Assembly (NCBI RefSeq): GCF_900116175.1
Contig: NZ_FPCH01000002.1
Location: forward strand, 992,001-1,056,000
Direction of reading: 5' to 3'
Source of the DNA: Hyphomicrobium facile
Lineage (GTDB): Bacteria > Pseudomonadota > Alphaproteobacteria > Rhizobiales > Hyphomicrobiaceae
Length of the DNA stretch: 64,000 bases
The translations under genes and the position numbers were made by a program. Below, piece by piece: positions 1 to 7,675 of this stretch (its first letter is position 1; every line of letters begins with the position of its first letter). Under the pieces are notes generated by a model, which was not told the origin of the DNA, made no database searches, and saw nothing but the letters and a program-made list of their open reading frames with translations.

Positions 1-1
1 C

Positions 2-280
2 GATATTATCAGCGAATTCGAGACCGCCATTGAACAACGTCTTCTGAATCTCCAATCGCTGGAGCTCTCTCCGTCGCAAATTGAAGCGATCTGCCACGAT
101 CTCATTAACTTCACCGGCACGCTCGGAATGTGCCAGCTGACGTCGGCAGCGGAGAAATTGAGGGAATTCGCCCGGCATCATGCGCGGGCAGATATGCTTT
201 CGGCGCAAGTAGAAATGAAATACGCCGGCGAACGCGCCATGGCCGCGTTGAGGGCGTATGTGGAGGCCGCCAGTGACTAA
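2..280 (+). CDS. Hpt-domain protein, C-terminal part (5' end outside window)
   Basis: Only the last 92 codons are present, read in the frame that ends at TAA 278-280. The stretch HDLINFTGTLGM (around residue 36 of the visible part) aligns with the Hpt signature H-x-L-(K)-G-x-x-x-x-L-G, so the His is the probable phospho-acceptor of a phosphorelay. The flanking sequence is amphipathic helix, as expected for the four-helix Hpt bundle. The stop overlaps the start of the hybrid kinase downstream, so the two are probably made together and act in one relay. The upstream part may carry another domain that cannot be seen here. Confidence 0.75.
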   Translation, partial: DIISEFETAIEQRLLNLQSLELSPSQIEAICHDLINFTGTLGMCQLTSAAEKLREFARHHARADMLSAQVEMKYAGERAMAALRAYVEAASD

Positions 281-2090
281 GCTGCGGCTTCATCGCGATC
301 AATTGGCCGCCGTTGCCCGCGTCACGCCCTATGCAATGGCCGGCTATGGCGTCAATGTGGCGCTCGCTGCGGCCGCATTTTGGAACACCTTTCCGGCTCA
401 TCATCTTTTTCTTTGGCTTCTCTTCTCGTTCTCCGTTTGCGGCTTTTTGGGGCTGCGTTCGTGGCCTCGCGCGCCCTCCAGGCGCCGCCATAAGGCCAAC
501 ACGACACGGAGCGCGCGGAACGCTCTCGTATTCGCAGTCCTACTCGCACTTCCCTGGTCGTTCCTGGCGGCGGCATGGGCCGGCGCCGTAAGCGGGACCA
601 GCGAGGCGATCCTCACGGCGTTTGTCGTCGGCATGGCTGCAAGCGGCAGCATTCTGCTTGCGCCAATCCCCGCGGCCGCACTCACCTACGCAGGGACCAT
701 CCTTGGCCCGCTCATACTGAAACTGCTCATTCTCGGCGGTAGGGAAAATTTCGTCCTCTGCGCGCTAGCAGTGAGCTTTTTAGTTTTTCTGGTCGTGCTC
801 GTCATGACAAACGCTCGCATGTTCATGGAGCGGCTCAAGGTTTTGGACCGGCTCAAAGTGTCCATTGCCGATGCGAAGGCCGCGAATGAGGCGGCGCAGC
901 GCGCGACGTCGGCGAAGTCGGAATTCTTCGCGACGATGAGCCATGAAATCAGAACGCCGCTGAACAGCGTCATCGGCTATACGAGCCTCGTGCTGGCGCG
1001 ACGGGGCCTCAATACCGAAGATGCGCGCGATCTCGAGATCGTGCGGGATGCCGGACGGTCGCTCCTCAACACCGTGAACGACATCCTCGACTTTTCCGCA
1101 ATCGAAGCCGGGCGCATGAAGCTGCTGCTTGCGCCTACCCTGCTCCGTCCGATCATCGAGAGCTGCCTGTCGCTGATACTGGTCGACGCGCGAGCGAAGG
1201 GGCTAATCTTGAGCGCTGAAATCGATAGCGCGTTGGATGAAGTCTCAGTTTCGGCGGATGCGCAACGCGTCAGGCAGGTACTCGTCAATCTCGTCGGCAA
1301 TGCCGTAAAATTCACGTCGGTTGGCCGTGTCGATGTCCAGGCCAAGTGGGTCAAACGGTCGGACGACGACGTCGTCGTTCGCTTCGTCGTCAAAGATACC
1401 GGTCCCGGCATACCGGAAAAATCGATACCGGAATTGTTCAACAGGTTCAGCCAGCTGGATGGAAGTTACGAGCGGCGCTTCGCAGGATCGGGCCTAGGGC
1501 TCGCCATCAGCAAGAGCATCGTCGTTGCCATGGACGGCCAGATCGGCGTCGACAGCGTGCTCGGCGAAGGGTCGGCTTTTTGGTTTGAATTGCCGCTCGC
1601 CGTCAGCCGGTCACAGCCTTCAACCGAGCGGTCTGCGGATTCGAAACCGGCTGGACCCGGCGGCCTGAATGTTCTGGTGGTCGACGACATGGAGCCGAAC
1701 AGACGGCTCACGTCCACCGTGCTGCGACGTGCAGGGCATCGCGCGGTGACAGCCGCGAGCGGCGCCGAAGCCATTCTGCTGGTGCAGTCGGAAACATTCG
1801 ATGTCATCCTCATGGACATGCAGATGCCCGGGATGAACGGCCTCGCGGCGACGAAGGAAATCCGGAAGCTGCCGCCAAATCAAAGCCAGGTTCCGATCAT
1901 CGCCATGACGGCGAACGTTCTCCCCAACGAAATCGCGAGCTGTTATGCGGCAGGTATGACGGCACACATCGGCAAGCCGTTTGAGATCGATGTGCTGCTT
2001 CACGCAATCGAAGCCGTGTGCGACGGCAGCGGAATTAGCACGCGTCATCGCGTTCCGGTCGCCTCATCGGGCGGAAGAAATCCATTCTGA
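273..2090 (+). CDS. Membrane hybrid sensor histidine kinase
   Basis: 605 residues. The N-terminal ~180 residues hold about six hydrophobic segments with no obvious periplasmic sensor. They are followed by a HisKA domain (MSHEIRTPLN, phospho-His near residue 224), a HATPase_c domain (N box LVNLVGNAVKF, G boxes DTGPGIPE and GSGLGLAIS) and a C-terminal receiver with phospho-acceptor Asp near residue 515 (ILMDMQMPG) and the conserved Lys (GKPFE). I chose the GTG at 273 because GGAGG (262-266) lies six bases upstream and the start overlaps the stop of the Hpt gene; an ATG at 258 is in frame but lacks that spacing. The layout His-Asp with an adjacent Hpt suggests a complete phosphorelay; the output regulator is not in view. 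Confidence 0.9.
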   Translation: MTKLRLHRDQLAAVARVTPYAMAGYGVNVALAAAAFWNTFPAHHLFLWLLFSFSVCGFLGLRSWPRAPSRRRHKANTTRSARNALVFAVLLALPWSFLAAAWAGAVSGTSEAILTAFVVGMAASGSILLAPIPAAALTYAGTILGPLILKLLILGGRENFVLCALAVSFLVFLVVLVMTNARMFMERLKVLDRLKVSIADAKAANEAAQRATSAKSEFFATMSHEIRTPLNSVIGYTSLVLARRGLNTEDARDLEIVRDAGRSLLNTVNDILDFSAIEAGRMKLLLAPTLLRPIIESCLSLILVDARAKGLILSAEIDSALDEVSVSADAQRVRQVLVNLVGNAVKFTSVGRVDVQAKWVKRSDDDVVVRFVVKDTGPGIPEKSIPELFNRFSQLDGSYERRFAGSGLGLAISKSIVVAMDGQIGVDSVLGEGSAFWFELPLAVSRSQPSTERSADSKPAGPGGLNVLVVDDMEPNRRLTSTVLRRAGHRAVTAASGAEAILLVQSETFDVILMDMQMPGMNGLAATKEIRKLPPNQSQVPIIAMTANVLPNEIASCYAAGMTAHIGKPFEIDVLLHAIEAVCDGSGISTRHRVPVASSGGRNPF

Positions 2091-2322
2091 TCATCGTCCA
2101 CGACATCGCCAACGCATGGCGGACAGCACAGTTCGCGGGCGAGCAACTTTCAAAACGTGGCAGCTAAATCACAGCCTGTTACACGTTGCGTCGGATTGTG
2201 AATTGTTTGTGACCACAATTTTCTGTATTGGCTGCCTCCTTCAGCGGGAAGAGCGTCGCTGCTTGAACGGTCGGCACAGCGGGAGCCGATACCGCCAAGC
2301 GTGAGGGTGACGTGTTCCTGTC

Positions 2323-2356
2323 AGCCCTGCCAGCGATGGCAGGGCTCTCTATTTTT
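2323..2356 (+). terminator. Rho-independent terminator
   Basis: A perfect 9-bp stem, AGCCCTGCC (2323-2331) with GGCAGGGCT (2338-2346), a 6-nt loop, then CTCTATTTTT. It is oriented for the plus strand, about 230 bp after the hybrid kinase. Confidence 0.7.
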
Positions 2357-2372
2357 GCGGCTAGCGCGCATG

Positions 2373-2400
2373 AAAAAGCCCCGGATAACCGGGGCTTTTT
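2373..2400 (-). terminator. Bidirectional terminator hairpin
   Basis: A 12-bp perfect stem (AAAAAGCCCCGG / CCGGGGCTTTTT) with a 4-nt loop and A/T runs on both sides. It sits just beyond the stop of the leftward glycine-rich gene and would also stop rightward transcription. Confidence 0.8.
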
Positions 2401-2408
2401 CTTTTTCA

Positions 2409-2900
2409 TCAATAGCCATAGCCATAGCCGCAGTAGCGCCGTCCGTAGCGCCAATAGCAGTAGTAATCGTCGTCGTAATAGCCGTCATAGCCGTACACGA
2501 AGAACGGGCCACCGCGTCTGAAATGACCGTGGTGGTCGTGATGTCCTCCGTGTTCTCCACGGAAATTTCCGCCCATGGGACCGCCGCGGAATCCGTGCCC
2601 TGCGAAGCCGCCGCCGCCCCAGCCGCCGCCGGGGCCCATGCCCATGCCGCCGTGACCCATTCCGCCCATGCCGCCATGGCCCATGCCACCGCCGAAGCCG
2701 CCACCGCCGTGACCCATTCCGCCCCCTCCCCCACCGCCTGCCGAGAAGCCGCCGCCTCCCATTCCACCGCCTCCTCCGTGACCGCCGCCGCCTCCCCCAC
2801 CGCCTCCGCCGCCGCCACCGTGGGCGTCGGCAGAAATGGAGAATGCCGTCACCGCAAGCGCTGCGGCAGCGACAGTCGCCAACTTACGAAGTGTCTGCAT
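2409..2900 (-). CDS. Glycine/histidine-rich secreted protein
   Basis: 163 residues starting MQTLRKLA; the GAGGA at 2908-2912 in front of this ATG decides the start over an in-frame ATG at 2915. A signal peptide (cleavage expected after the ADA near residue 26) precedes an almost pure Gly/His/Met segment, a His-rich stretch and a Tyr/Asp-rich tail ending in YCGYGYGY with two Cys. No domain is recognised; composition suggests a disordered envelope or extracellular protein, and the His/Asp content could bind metal (inference). It resembles the rightward gene at 5125 in layout: signal peptide, Gly repeats, Cys-Tyr-Gly end. Its transcript probably ends in the strong hairpin at 2373-2400. Confidence 0.75.
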   Translation of the reverse strand: MQTLRKLATVAAAALAVTAFSISADAHGGGGGGGGGGGGGHGGGGGMGGGGFSAGGGGGGGMGHGGGGFGGGMGHGGMGGMGHGGMGMGPGGGWGGGGFAGHGFRGGPMGGNFRGEHGGHHDHHGHFRRGGPFFVYGYDGYYDDDYYCYWRYGRRYCGYGYGY

Positions 2901-3310
2901 TTGGGTTTTCCTCATTCTTTGAGGAGCTGAATAAGCTCCGATGAGATGGAAAACCTTCGCCACATGCGTTTGTTGCGCGCCGTCTTGGCACATGCTCGCG
3001 AATGATGTGATCGGCGCATTCGGACGAATGACCAGTCGCCGAGTTCAATTGAAAAAATTGTTTTTGAATCTGATGATCGGCCAGCGGCTTATGTTCGGAC
3101 TGCGCTGTTGCGGGTCACTGCGCGCCTATCGAGAGCGATGCAAAATGTGAAAAGCACATGCGCATTGCGATCGCCTAAAACATACGCACCCTCGCCTCAA
3201 AAACAAAATGTGACGGAAATAGCGGAACTGGGCAGCCTTCCGCCTTTGGTATCGAGCCTGCTCACGCGCAGAAAGAGACTGAGAAGGCGATCGGCCTCGG
3301 CAGTCACGTC

Positions 3311-3338
3311 ATTCACGATTTTGAATTCACGATTTTGA
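3311..3338. repeat. Two-copy perfect 14-bp tandem repeat
   Basis: ATTCACGATTTTGA occurs twice with no spacer (3311-3324 and 3325-3338), just in front of the terminator hairpin at 3357. It looks like a recent slippage duplication. Confidence 0.8.
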
Positions 3339-3356
3339 CTGGGGTTCCCAAACGAG

Positions 3357-3392
3357 AAGACGCCGGCTTCGGGGGAAAGCCGGCGTCTTTTG
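3357..3392 (+). terminator. Strong terminator hairpin with no assigned gene
   Basis: A 13-bp stem (AAGACGCCGGCTT 3357-3369 with AAGCCGGCGTCTT 3377-3389), a 7-nt loop and a short T run. No plus-strand gene lies in the preceding kilobase, so it either ends an unannotated transcript or is a relic. Confidence 0.6.
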
Positions 3393-3939
3393 GGACGGCG
3401 CTATCGGGGGGAGTAGCGCCTAGACTACAATCTTGGGGGAGATTGTATGTGGAAAACGACAACATCGATCTTAGGTTCCGCTTCGCGCGCCAAAATTTTT
3501 GCACTGAATCTCTGAGCATGAGAAGCGCCGCAATAGCGGGTTCTATTGTCCCGATCTGGCACGGCAAAGGCCTGTCTCGGCGGGCTTGTCTGGGCGGGAA
3601 GGAAACCGAAAGTTCTTAAAGCTTTCTCTGACATGGTGCCGAGCAATTAGGCCGGCCTCTCCCGCGCCTCAATCCATAGGATGGCGATGAAGGTCGGCGA
3701 GTTTGCACAGCGCGCACGTGCGCATCGGTTGCGTCTCAAAAATTCCCTTACAGCGGGTCTCGAAGTATCGCGCGTCGACCGGCGCGTAATCGATCATGAA
3801 GGTGCGAACCGCACCTCGGCCGTTAAATTTCATTCGCAGACGAAGTGTCGAACGGAAACTTTGATCCCTTACCCCAAAGCCGCCGCTTCACAGCGCGGGT
3901 AACCCGGTCGATTCCAGTGGCGCAGGAATGCGGCGCCTA

Positions 3940-4191
3940 CTACCCTTCGGTGTTGTCTGCGTCTTTGAAGCGGCTGCCGTTGGCAATGCCGAGAACCCCA
4001 AAGTCCTGCGATCGGGAGTGAGCATCAGCCGCACCTGTCGGCGCGCTGGTCAGCCCGCGCTTCAGCAGCTCGCGTACGGCGGCGGCGCGGCTCGGCAGGC
4101 GGTATTTGTAGCGGAAGTCATCGACAGCTCTAAGCTCCTCCGGCTCTAGCATAATCTGGAGTCGTTCGTCCCTGTTTGCAGCTGCGCTCAT
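3940..4191 (-). CDS. Ribbon-helix-helix (CopG-like) small protein
   Basis: 83 residues. Residues ~8-46 read as a ribbon-helix-helix unit: a short beta strand (RLQIMLEPEE), then two helices ending in RAAAVRELLKRGL, a common pattern of small alphaproteobacterial RHH proteins. The C-terminal 35 residues are polar and probably disordered. GGAGG lies seven bases before the ATG. No toxin partner is adjacent, so it is more likely a stand-alone DNA-binding regulator than an antitoxin (inference). A site matching the sigma EcfG consensus points at this gene from 4298-4273, suggesting general-stress expression. Confidence 0.75.
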   Translation of the reverse strand: MSAAANRDERLQIMLEPEELRAVDDFRYKYRLPSRAAAVRELLKRGLTSAPTGAADAHSRSQDFGVLGIANGSRFKDADNTEG

Positions 4192-4272
4192 CGCAAAACC
4201 TCCTCTCCTCGGGCGCTCGTTTTCGCCGGCTCATAGTTAGTAAGTCGCTCAGTTTGAGCTACGGCCCAAAAT

Positions 4273-4298
4273 AACGAGGAACACACCAATCTCGTTCC
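4273..4298 (-). promoter_or_regulatory. Sigma EcfG-type promoter (GGAAC-N17-CGTT)
   Basis: On the minus strand GGAAC (4298-4294) is followed by 17 bases and CGTT (4276-4273). This matches the published alphaproteobacterial general-stress consensus exactly. It would give the RHH gene a leader of about 75 nt. Confidence 0.5.
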
Positions 4299-4400
4299 CT
4301 ACGCATGCTTACAATTTCGCGACTGCGTGGTAAGTTGCTGATTTATCGGATTGATTAATACCTGGAACGGAATGAACATCGCGTTTTCGGAGTTGACGGT

Positions 4401-4820
4401 ATGACGTTTTCCGGTTCTGCACGCATGGTGGATACGAAGGTTTTCGGACATGTACGCTCGCCACGTGTGCTTCTTGTCGAGGACAACACGCTCGTTGCCC
4501 TCGACCTCGAAGACATCCTCACGGGATATGGCTGCCGGGTCATCGGGCCATCCGTGACGGTGCGAGAAGCGCTCGATGCTCTCGATCGCGAAGAGATCGA
4601 CATCGCTGTGGTCGATTATCTTCTCAAGGACGGGGAAGCGGCACCGCTCGCGCGTGCGCTCAATGTCAAGGGCATCCCCTTTGCGATCTGCACCGGCGCA
4701 GGCGTAACCGAGCTCTGCTCGCTTTATCCGAACACACCGATCCTTGCTAAGCCCTACAATCCCGACGACGTTTCGATTGTTGTGAACAGTCTCATCGCCA
4801 GCCGGCTTGCCGGCAGCTGA
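4401..4820 (+). CDS. Single-domain response regulator (receiver only)
   Basis: 139 residues, essentially one CheY-like receiver: acidic pair in LLVEDNTL (near residue 26), phospho-acceptor Asp in VVDYLLKDG, switch Thr in ICTGAG and conserved Lys in AKPYN. No output domain, so it must act by protein contact or as a phosphate sink. GGAG lies eight bases before the ATG; an ATG nine codons in is an alternative. It has no kinase beside it. The VxDYLLKDG pattern is typical of the small receivers abundant in Rhizobiales; a specific partner cannot be named. Confidence 0.85.
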   Translation: MTFSGSARMVDTKVFGHVRSPRVLLVEDNTLVALDLEDILTGYGCRVIGPSVTVREALDALDREEIDIAVVDYLLKDGEAAPLARALNVKGIPFAICTGAGVTELCSLYPNTPILAKPYNPDDVSIVVNSLIASRLAGS

Positions 4821-5124
4821 GATTGGCCCGGTCCTAGCGAACCGACGCGGCGCATTCGCGTGCGAGCGTCGAAGATCATCCAGCATTAACCGCCGCACTC
4901 GAAGGTGCAGCCGTTTCACATCTATCGGATGATGAAACTACGCGCGGTGTCGAGGGTAACTCCATCAGCTAAACTGCTCGGTCCTTTTTTTGCGTCGTCC
5001 AGCACGCGCGACCAGCACCGCAACGTTCCAGGCGCGGCTTTTTCCGGAGCGCTGCGTGAAGAAACTTAGAACAACTTTCTCAGCGTGCTGACGTCAATTT
5101 CTGACGAGTCATGAGGTTTCATCC
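4821..5124. other. Intergenic region, no gene seen
   Basis: About 300 bp between the receiver and the glycine-rich gene. It holds a T-rich run near 4985 without a convincing stem, and no open frame with a ribosome site. Confidence 0.4.
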
Positions 5125-5616
5125 ATGAATAATTTTAAGCGGATTGCGATTGCGGCTGTGGCGTCGGTGGCAGTCATTTCGATGACGCCGGTCGCGGAAG
5201 CTGCGCACGGAGGATTTGGAGGCGGCGGATTCCATGGCGGATTTGGGGGAGGTGGTTTCCATGGATTCGGTGGCGGCGGGTTCCGCGGATTCGGTGGTGG
5301 AGGGTTCCGTGGCGGTGGATGGGGATTCCGCGGCGGAGGGTTCCGTGGGTGGGGAGGACCGGGGTTCGGCGGTCGTGGCTTCGGGTTCCGAGGACCGGGT
5401 TTCCACGGTCCGGGGTTCGGATTCCGCGGTAGGTTCCACGGGCGACCATTCTTCGGTCGCCGCTTCGTTGGCGCTGGTCTGTGGTGGCCGTGGTGGTGGG
5501 GCCCGGGGTGGGGATGGACAGGCGGCTACTACCCGTACAGCTACTACGGCGGCGGTTATTACGGCGGCGGTTACGGGTTCTGTCGTCGCTGCCAGCGTTA
5601 CTGCGGTGGCTACTGA
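5125..5616 (+). CDS. Glycine/phenylalanine-rich secreted protein
   Basis: 163 residues: a signal peptide (MNNFKRIAIAAVASVAVISM..., cleavage expected near residue 27, VAEAA), about 85 residues of GGFxG / GGGFRG repeats, then a Trp/Tyr-rich segment and a tail with three Cys ending CQRYCGGY. A GAGG stands in front of the ATG. No catalytic domain. By composition it is a low-complexity secreted or cell-surface protein. It has the same length and architecture as the minus-strand protein at 2409-2900, with Phe/Arg replacing His/Met, so the two are probably related or convergent. Confidence 0.75.
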   Translation: MNNFKRIAIAAVASVAVISMTPVAEAAHGGFGGGGFHGGFGGGGFHGFGGGGFRGFGGGGFRGGGWGFRGGGFRGWGGPGFGGRGFGFRGPGFHGPGFGFRGRFHGRPFFGRRFVGAGLWWPWWWGPGWGWTGGYYPYSYYGGGYYGGGYGFCRRCQRYCGGY

Positions 5617-5748
5617 TGATTTGTTGAGGTGTTGAATAGTCGGCCCGTACCCTGCGCCAATGTTGGCGGGGTTCAGCCTGTGAACGAAGCTTCAGCGCCG
5701 GTGACGGCAGGCCGCGATCGACAGAGCGGCTCAGCGTTGCCGCGCCGG

Positions 5749-5773
5749 GGAACGTCAACTCTTGACCAGGGTT
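5749..5773 (+). promoter_or_regulatory. Possible sigma EcfG-type promoter, one mismatch
   Basis: GGAAC (5749-5753), 16 bases, then GGTT (5770-5773; consensus CGTT). It lies just upstream of the cytochrome oxidase subunit gene at 5799, leaving a short leader that includes the GGAGG. One mismatch, so tentative. Confidence 0.3.
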
Positions 5774-5798
5774 TACCTTCCAAATCTTGGAGGCAACT

Positions 5799-6005
5799 AT
5801 GGCTATTACCCGCGATCCAACCTCGCTGGAAATGCTTCAAGAGGAAGGCATCGAGCATGCGGCTATAGAGAAGCAGCCATATGCGCCTGATGCGCAAGAA
5901 TTCGAAAACCACATCGACACCTATCGCGGCTTTCTCCGTGGAGTGATGCTTTTCGTGGCTCACGTCGCGGTCATTCTGATCGCGCTGGCATATTTCTTTG
6001 GTTGA
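5799..6005 (+). CDS. aa3-type cytochrome c oxidase subunit IV-like protein
   Basis: 68 residues. The C-terminal half (HIDTYRGFLRG followed by one transmembrane helix rich in Val/Ile/Leu) matches the short bacterial aa3-oxidase subunit IV family, in which a polar N-terminus precedes a single helix that packs on the oxidase. The start at 5799 is set by GGAGG five bases upstream; an in-frame ATG at 5787 lies before that site. The main oxidase subunits are not in the window, so this is a detached or paralogous copy. It is followed closely by another single-helix membrane protein. Confidence 0.7.
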   Translation: MAITRDPTSLEMLQEEGIEHAAIEKQPYAPDAQEFENHIDTYRGFLRGVMLFVAHVAVILIALAYFFG

Positions 6006-6012
6006 TCGAGGA

Positions 6013-6234
6013 ATGGCGCGGAAGACCCCAACAGAAGTTAGACAGGGCAGTTCGCGAAAGACAAATTTTCGCGTTCTTATCTTGTCGACGCTGATCGCCG
6101 TGCTGGTTCTCGGTGGCTTTACGATTGCGTTCATCATGAAGACTCCTGCCAGGATGGAGGGGGTCGAGAATCACGCGGCGCAGGATCATTCCGCGCACGG
6201 ATCGCCACCGGAATCGAAGCCACTTCCGAAATAG
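6013..6234 (+). CDS. Small single-pass membrane protein
   Basis: 73 residues: a basic N-terminus (~20), one transmembrane helix (about residues 25-47, LILSTLIAVLVLGGFTIAFIM) and a polar, His-containing tail. It starts seven bases after the cytochrome oxidase subunit IV stop with GAGGA directly in front, so the two are probably co-translated. No family recognised; co-expression suggests a respiratory or membrane-assembly role, which is inference only. Confidence 0.6.
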   Translation: MARKTPTEVRQGSSRKTNFRVLILSTLIAVLVLGGFTIAFIMKTPARMEGVENHAAQDHSAHGSPPESKPLPK

Positions 6235-6671
6235 CCGGCGCTTCCACATCGTTGTTAACTGTCGACATGCGGAGCCGCCTGGCGACCGTTGCCCTGCGCT
6301 TTTGAGAAAATTCCATCTTGAAATCGCGAGAACAGACATCGTGTCGTGGTGAAGCGACCAATCGCAATGTGCAAAGCGCGCTGGCACACTCGTGAAATCG
6401 CAAGCAAAATTTGAAGATGTTGCATACGTGCCGGAGGTATACCGATTTTTGAGGTACGCGTGCCTCCAAGCTGGCTGACCGCGAGGTCAAGTTGTTATAT
6501 TCGTTCACCGTTGCTACGAGAGCGCGTGCCCGCAGGTTCGCGGGATTTTGCCTAGTTGGCCGGCGTTGTCAGCCGCCTACGCACGATCGTACTGTGGCCG
6601 CTGCTCCTGTTGAGCGCGTGTCGTTATCTGCATCGATGGTTGCCGGGGGCTTTTCTCAAGTTGGATGTCGC
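6235..6671. other. Intergenic region, no gene seen
   Basis: About 440 bp in front of the polysaccharide deacetylase. The deacetylase frame stays open upstream to 6492, but that part lacks signal-peptide or domain character. No recognised promoter motif. Confidence 0.4.
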
Positions 6672-7568
6672 ATGCGACCACAATGGATTTTAGGCACTGC
6701 CGCCGTAGCTATCATAGTGGTCGGCGTCACCAGATTGTCTCCCGCATACGCGGATGATGCGTGCCCCGCCGGCACGCTCGGCGTTTCAAGAACGATCGAG
6801 GTCGACACGACCGGCGGCCCGTGGATCGGCGCACCTCATGGCGATCCGAATTTTCTGGCTCAGGGCGAGGTCGTTCTCACATTTGACGACGGCCCTTCGC
6901 CCAAGGATACGCGTGCAATTCTCGCCGCCCTCGCGAAGGAATGCACCAAGGCGGTCTTCTTCATGGTCGGCGAAATGGTGGCCGTGCATCCGGAGATCGT
7001 CAAAGAAGTTGCTGACCAGGGACATACGATCGGCACGCACACTTGGTCTCATCCCAATCTTGCGCGACTTGCGTTGCCTGAAGTCACCCATGAGGTCGAA
7101 GCGACGTTCGACACCGTGCAAAAGTTTAGTCCTCAGCCGGTCGCACCGTTTTTCCGCTATCCCTATCTTTCGAGCAGCAAGCTCGCCGAGGACTACTTCA
7201 AGAGCCGAAACATCGCGCAGTTTGCTGTCGACATCGATTCATCCGACTGGCGCATGCGTAGCTCCGCACCTGTCATCGCGAGGGTTATGGCGGGCCTCAA
7301 GGCGCGCGGTCGCGGCATCGTCCTGATGCACGACATTCACAAATGGACAGCTGACGCGGTGCCCGGGCTGCTCGCGAAGCTCAAGGCGGGAGGCTACAAG
7401 GTTGTCCTACTGAAGCCGAAAACCACTCTTCAGCTCGTTGCAGACGTTACACCGCCGGAGCCGCAGAAGAGTTCGCTCAGATCTGTTTCGCGAAAAGCCA
7501 AGCACCAGAGAGCGTCATCACGCGCCAGAAAAGCGGTGCTTCTCAAGAGGTCAGCGGCGATCCAATAG
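6672..7568 (+). CDS. Secreted polysaccharide deacetylase (NodB/CE4 family)
   Basis: 298 residues. A signal peptide or anchor (residues ~1-31, ending SPAYA) precedes a NodB homology domain at about 65-265 that removes N-acetyl groups from amino-sugar polymers. The family motifs are in order: TFDDGPSP (catalytic base and metal Asp), HTWSH (metal His pair), RYPY, DSSDW and LMHD. The last 40 residues are Lys/Arg-rich, possibly binding an acidic polymer. The start was chosen so that the signal peptide is N-terminal; no strong Shine-Dalgarno is seen, so a start at 6636 is possible. Substrate could be peptidoglycan or an exopolysaccharide. Confidence 0.85.
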   Translation: MRPQWILGTAAVAIIVVGVTRLSPAYADDACPAGTLGVSRTIEVDTTGGPWIGAPHGDPNFLAQGEVVLTFDDGPSPKDTRAILAALAKECTKAVFFMVGEMVAVHPEIVKEVADQGHTIGTHTWSHPNLARLALPEVTHEVEATFDTVQKFSPQPVAPFFRYPYLSSSKLAEDYFKSRNIAQFAVDIDSSDWRMRSSAPVIARVMAGLKARGRGIVLMHDIHKWTADAVPGLLAKLKAGGYKVVLLKPKTTLQLVADVTPPEPQKSSLRSVSRKAKHQRASSRARKAVLLKRSAAIQ

Positions 7569-7634
7569 GGACTGCGCCGTCTAGCCGGACGCAAAATGCG
7601 AGCGTGCTTATCGGCCGAGCCGATCCAGATAGAG

Positions 7635-7666
7635 TCACGGCGCCGACTGGTGAGCCGGCGCCGTGA
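7635..7666 (-). terminator. Hairpin after glnII
   Basis: An 11-bp stem (7635-7645 with 7656-7666, centred on CGGCGCCG) just beyond the glnII stop and between it and the convergent deacetylase gene. There is no T run, so termination by it is likely but not certain. Confidence 0.5.
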
Positions 7667-7675
7667 TTGAGAGTC

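Larger units (their letters stand above)
2901..3939. other. Gene-poor kilobase with orphan RNA-level signals
   Basis: No open frame here has convincing coding character. The stretch does hold a perfect 14-bp tandem duplication (3311-3338), a strong hairpin terminator (3357-3392) and a hairpin that covers a Shine-Dalgarno and start codon (3426-3449). It may carry an untranslated transcript or a decayed gene. Confidence 0.4.

Noticed and set aside
2301-2930. Open frame of 209 codons, Ala/Ser/Val-rich, on the plus strand
   Set aside because: It is the complement of the glycine-rich gene, whose signal peptide and ribosome site are clear.
3681-3902. 73-codon open frame
   Set aside because: No ribosome site, no domain, no neighbours of a kind that would support it.
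4364-4385. GGAAC followed by CGTT upstream of the receiver gene
   Set aside because: Spacer is 13 bases; EcfG promoters need 16-17.
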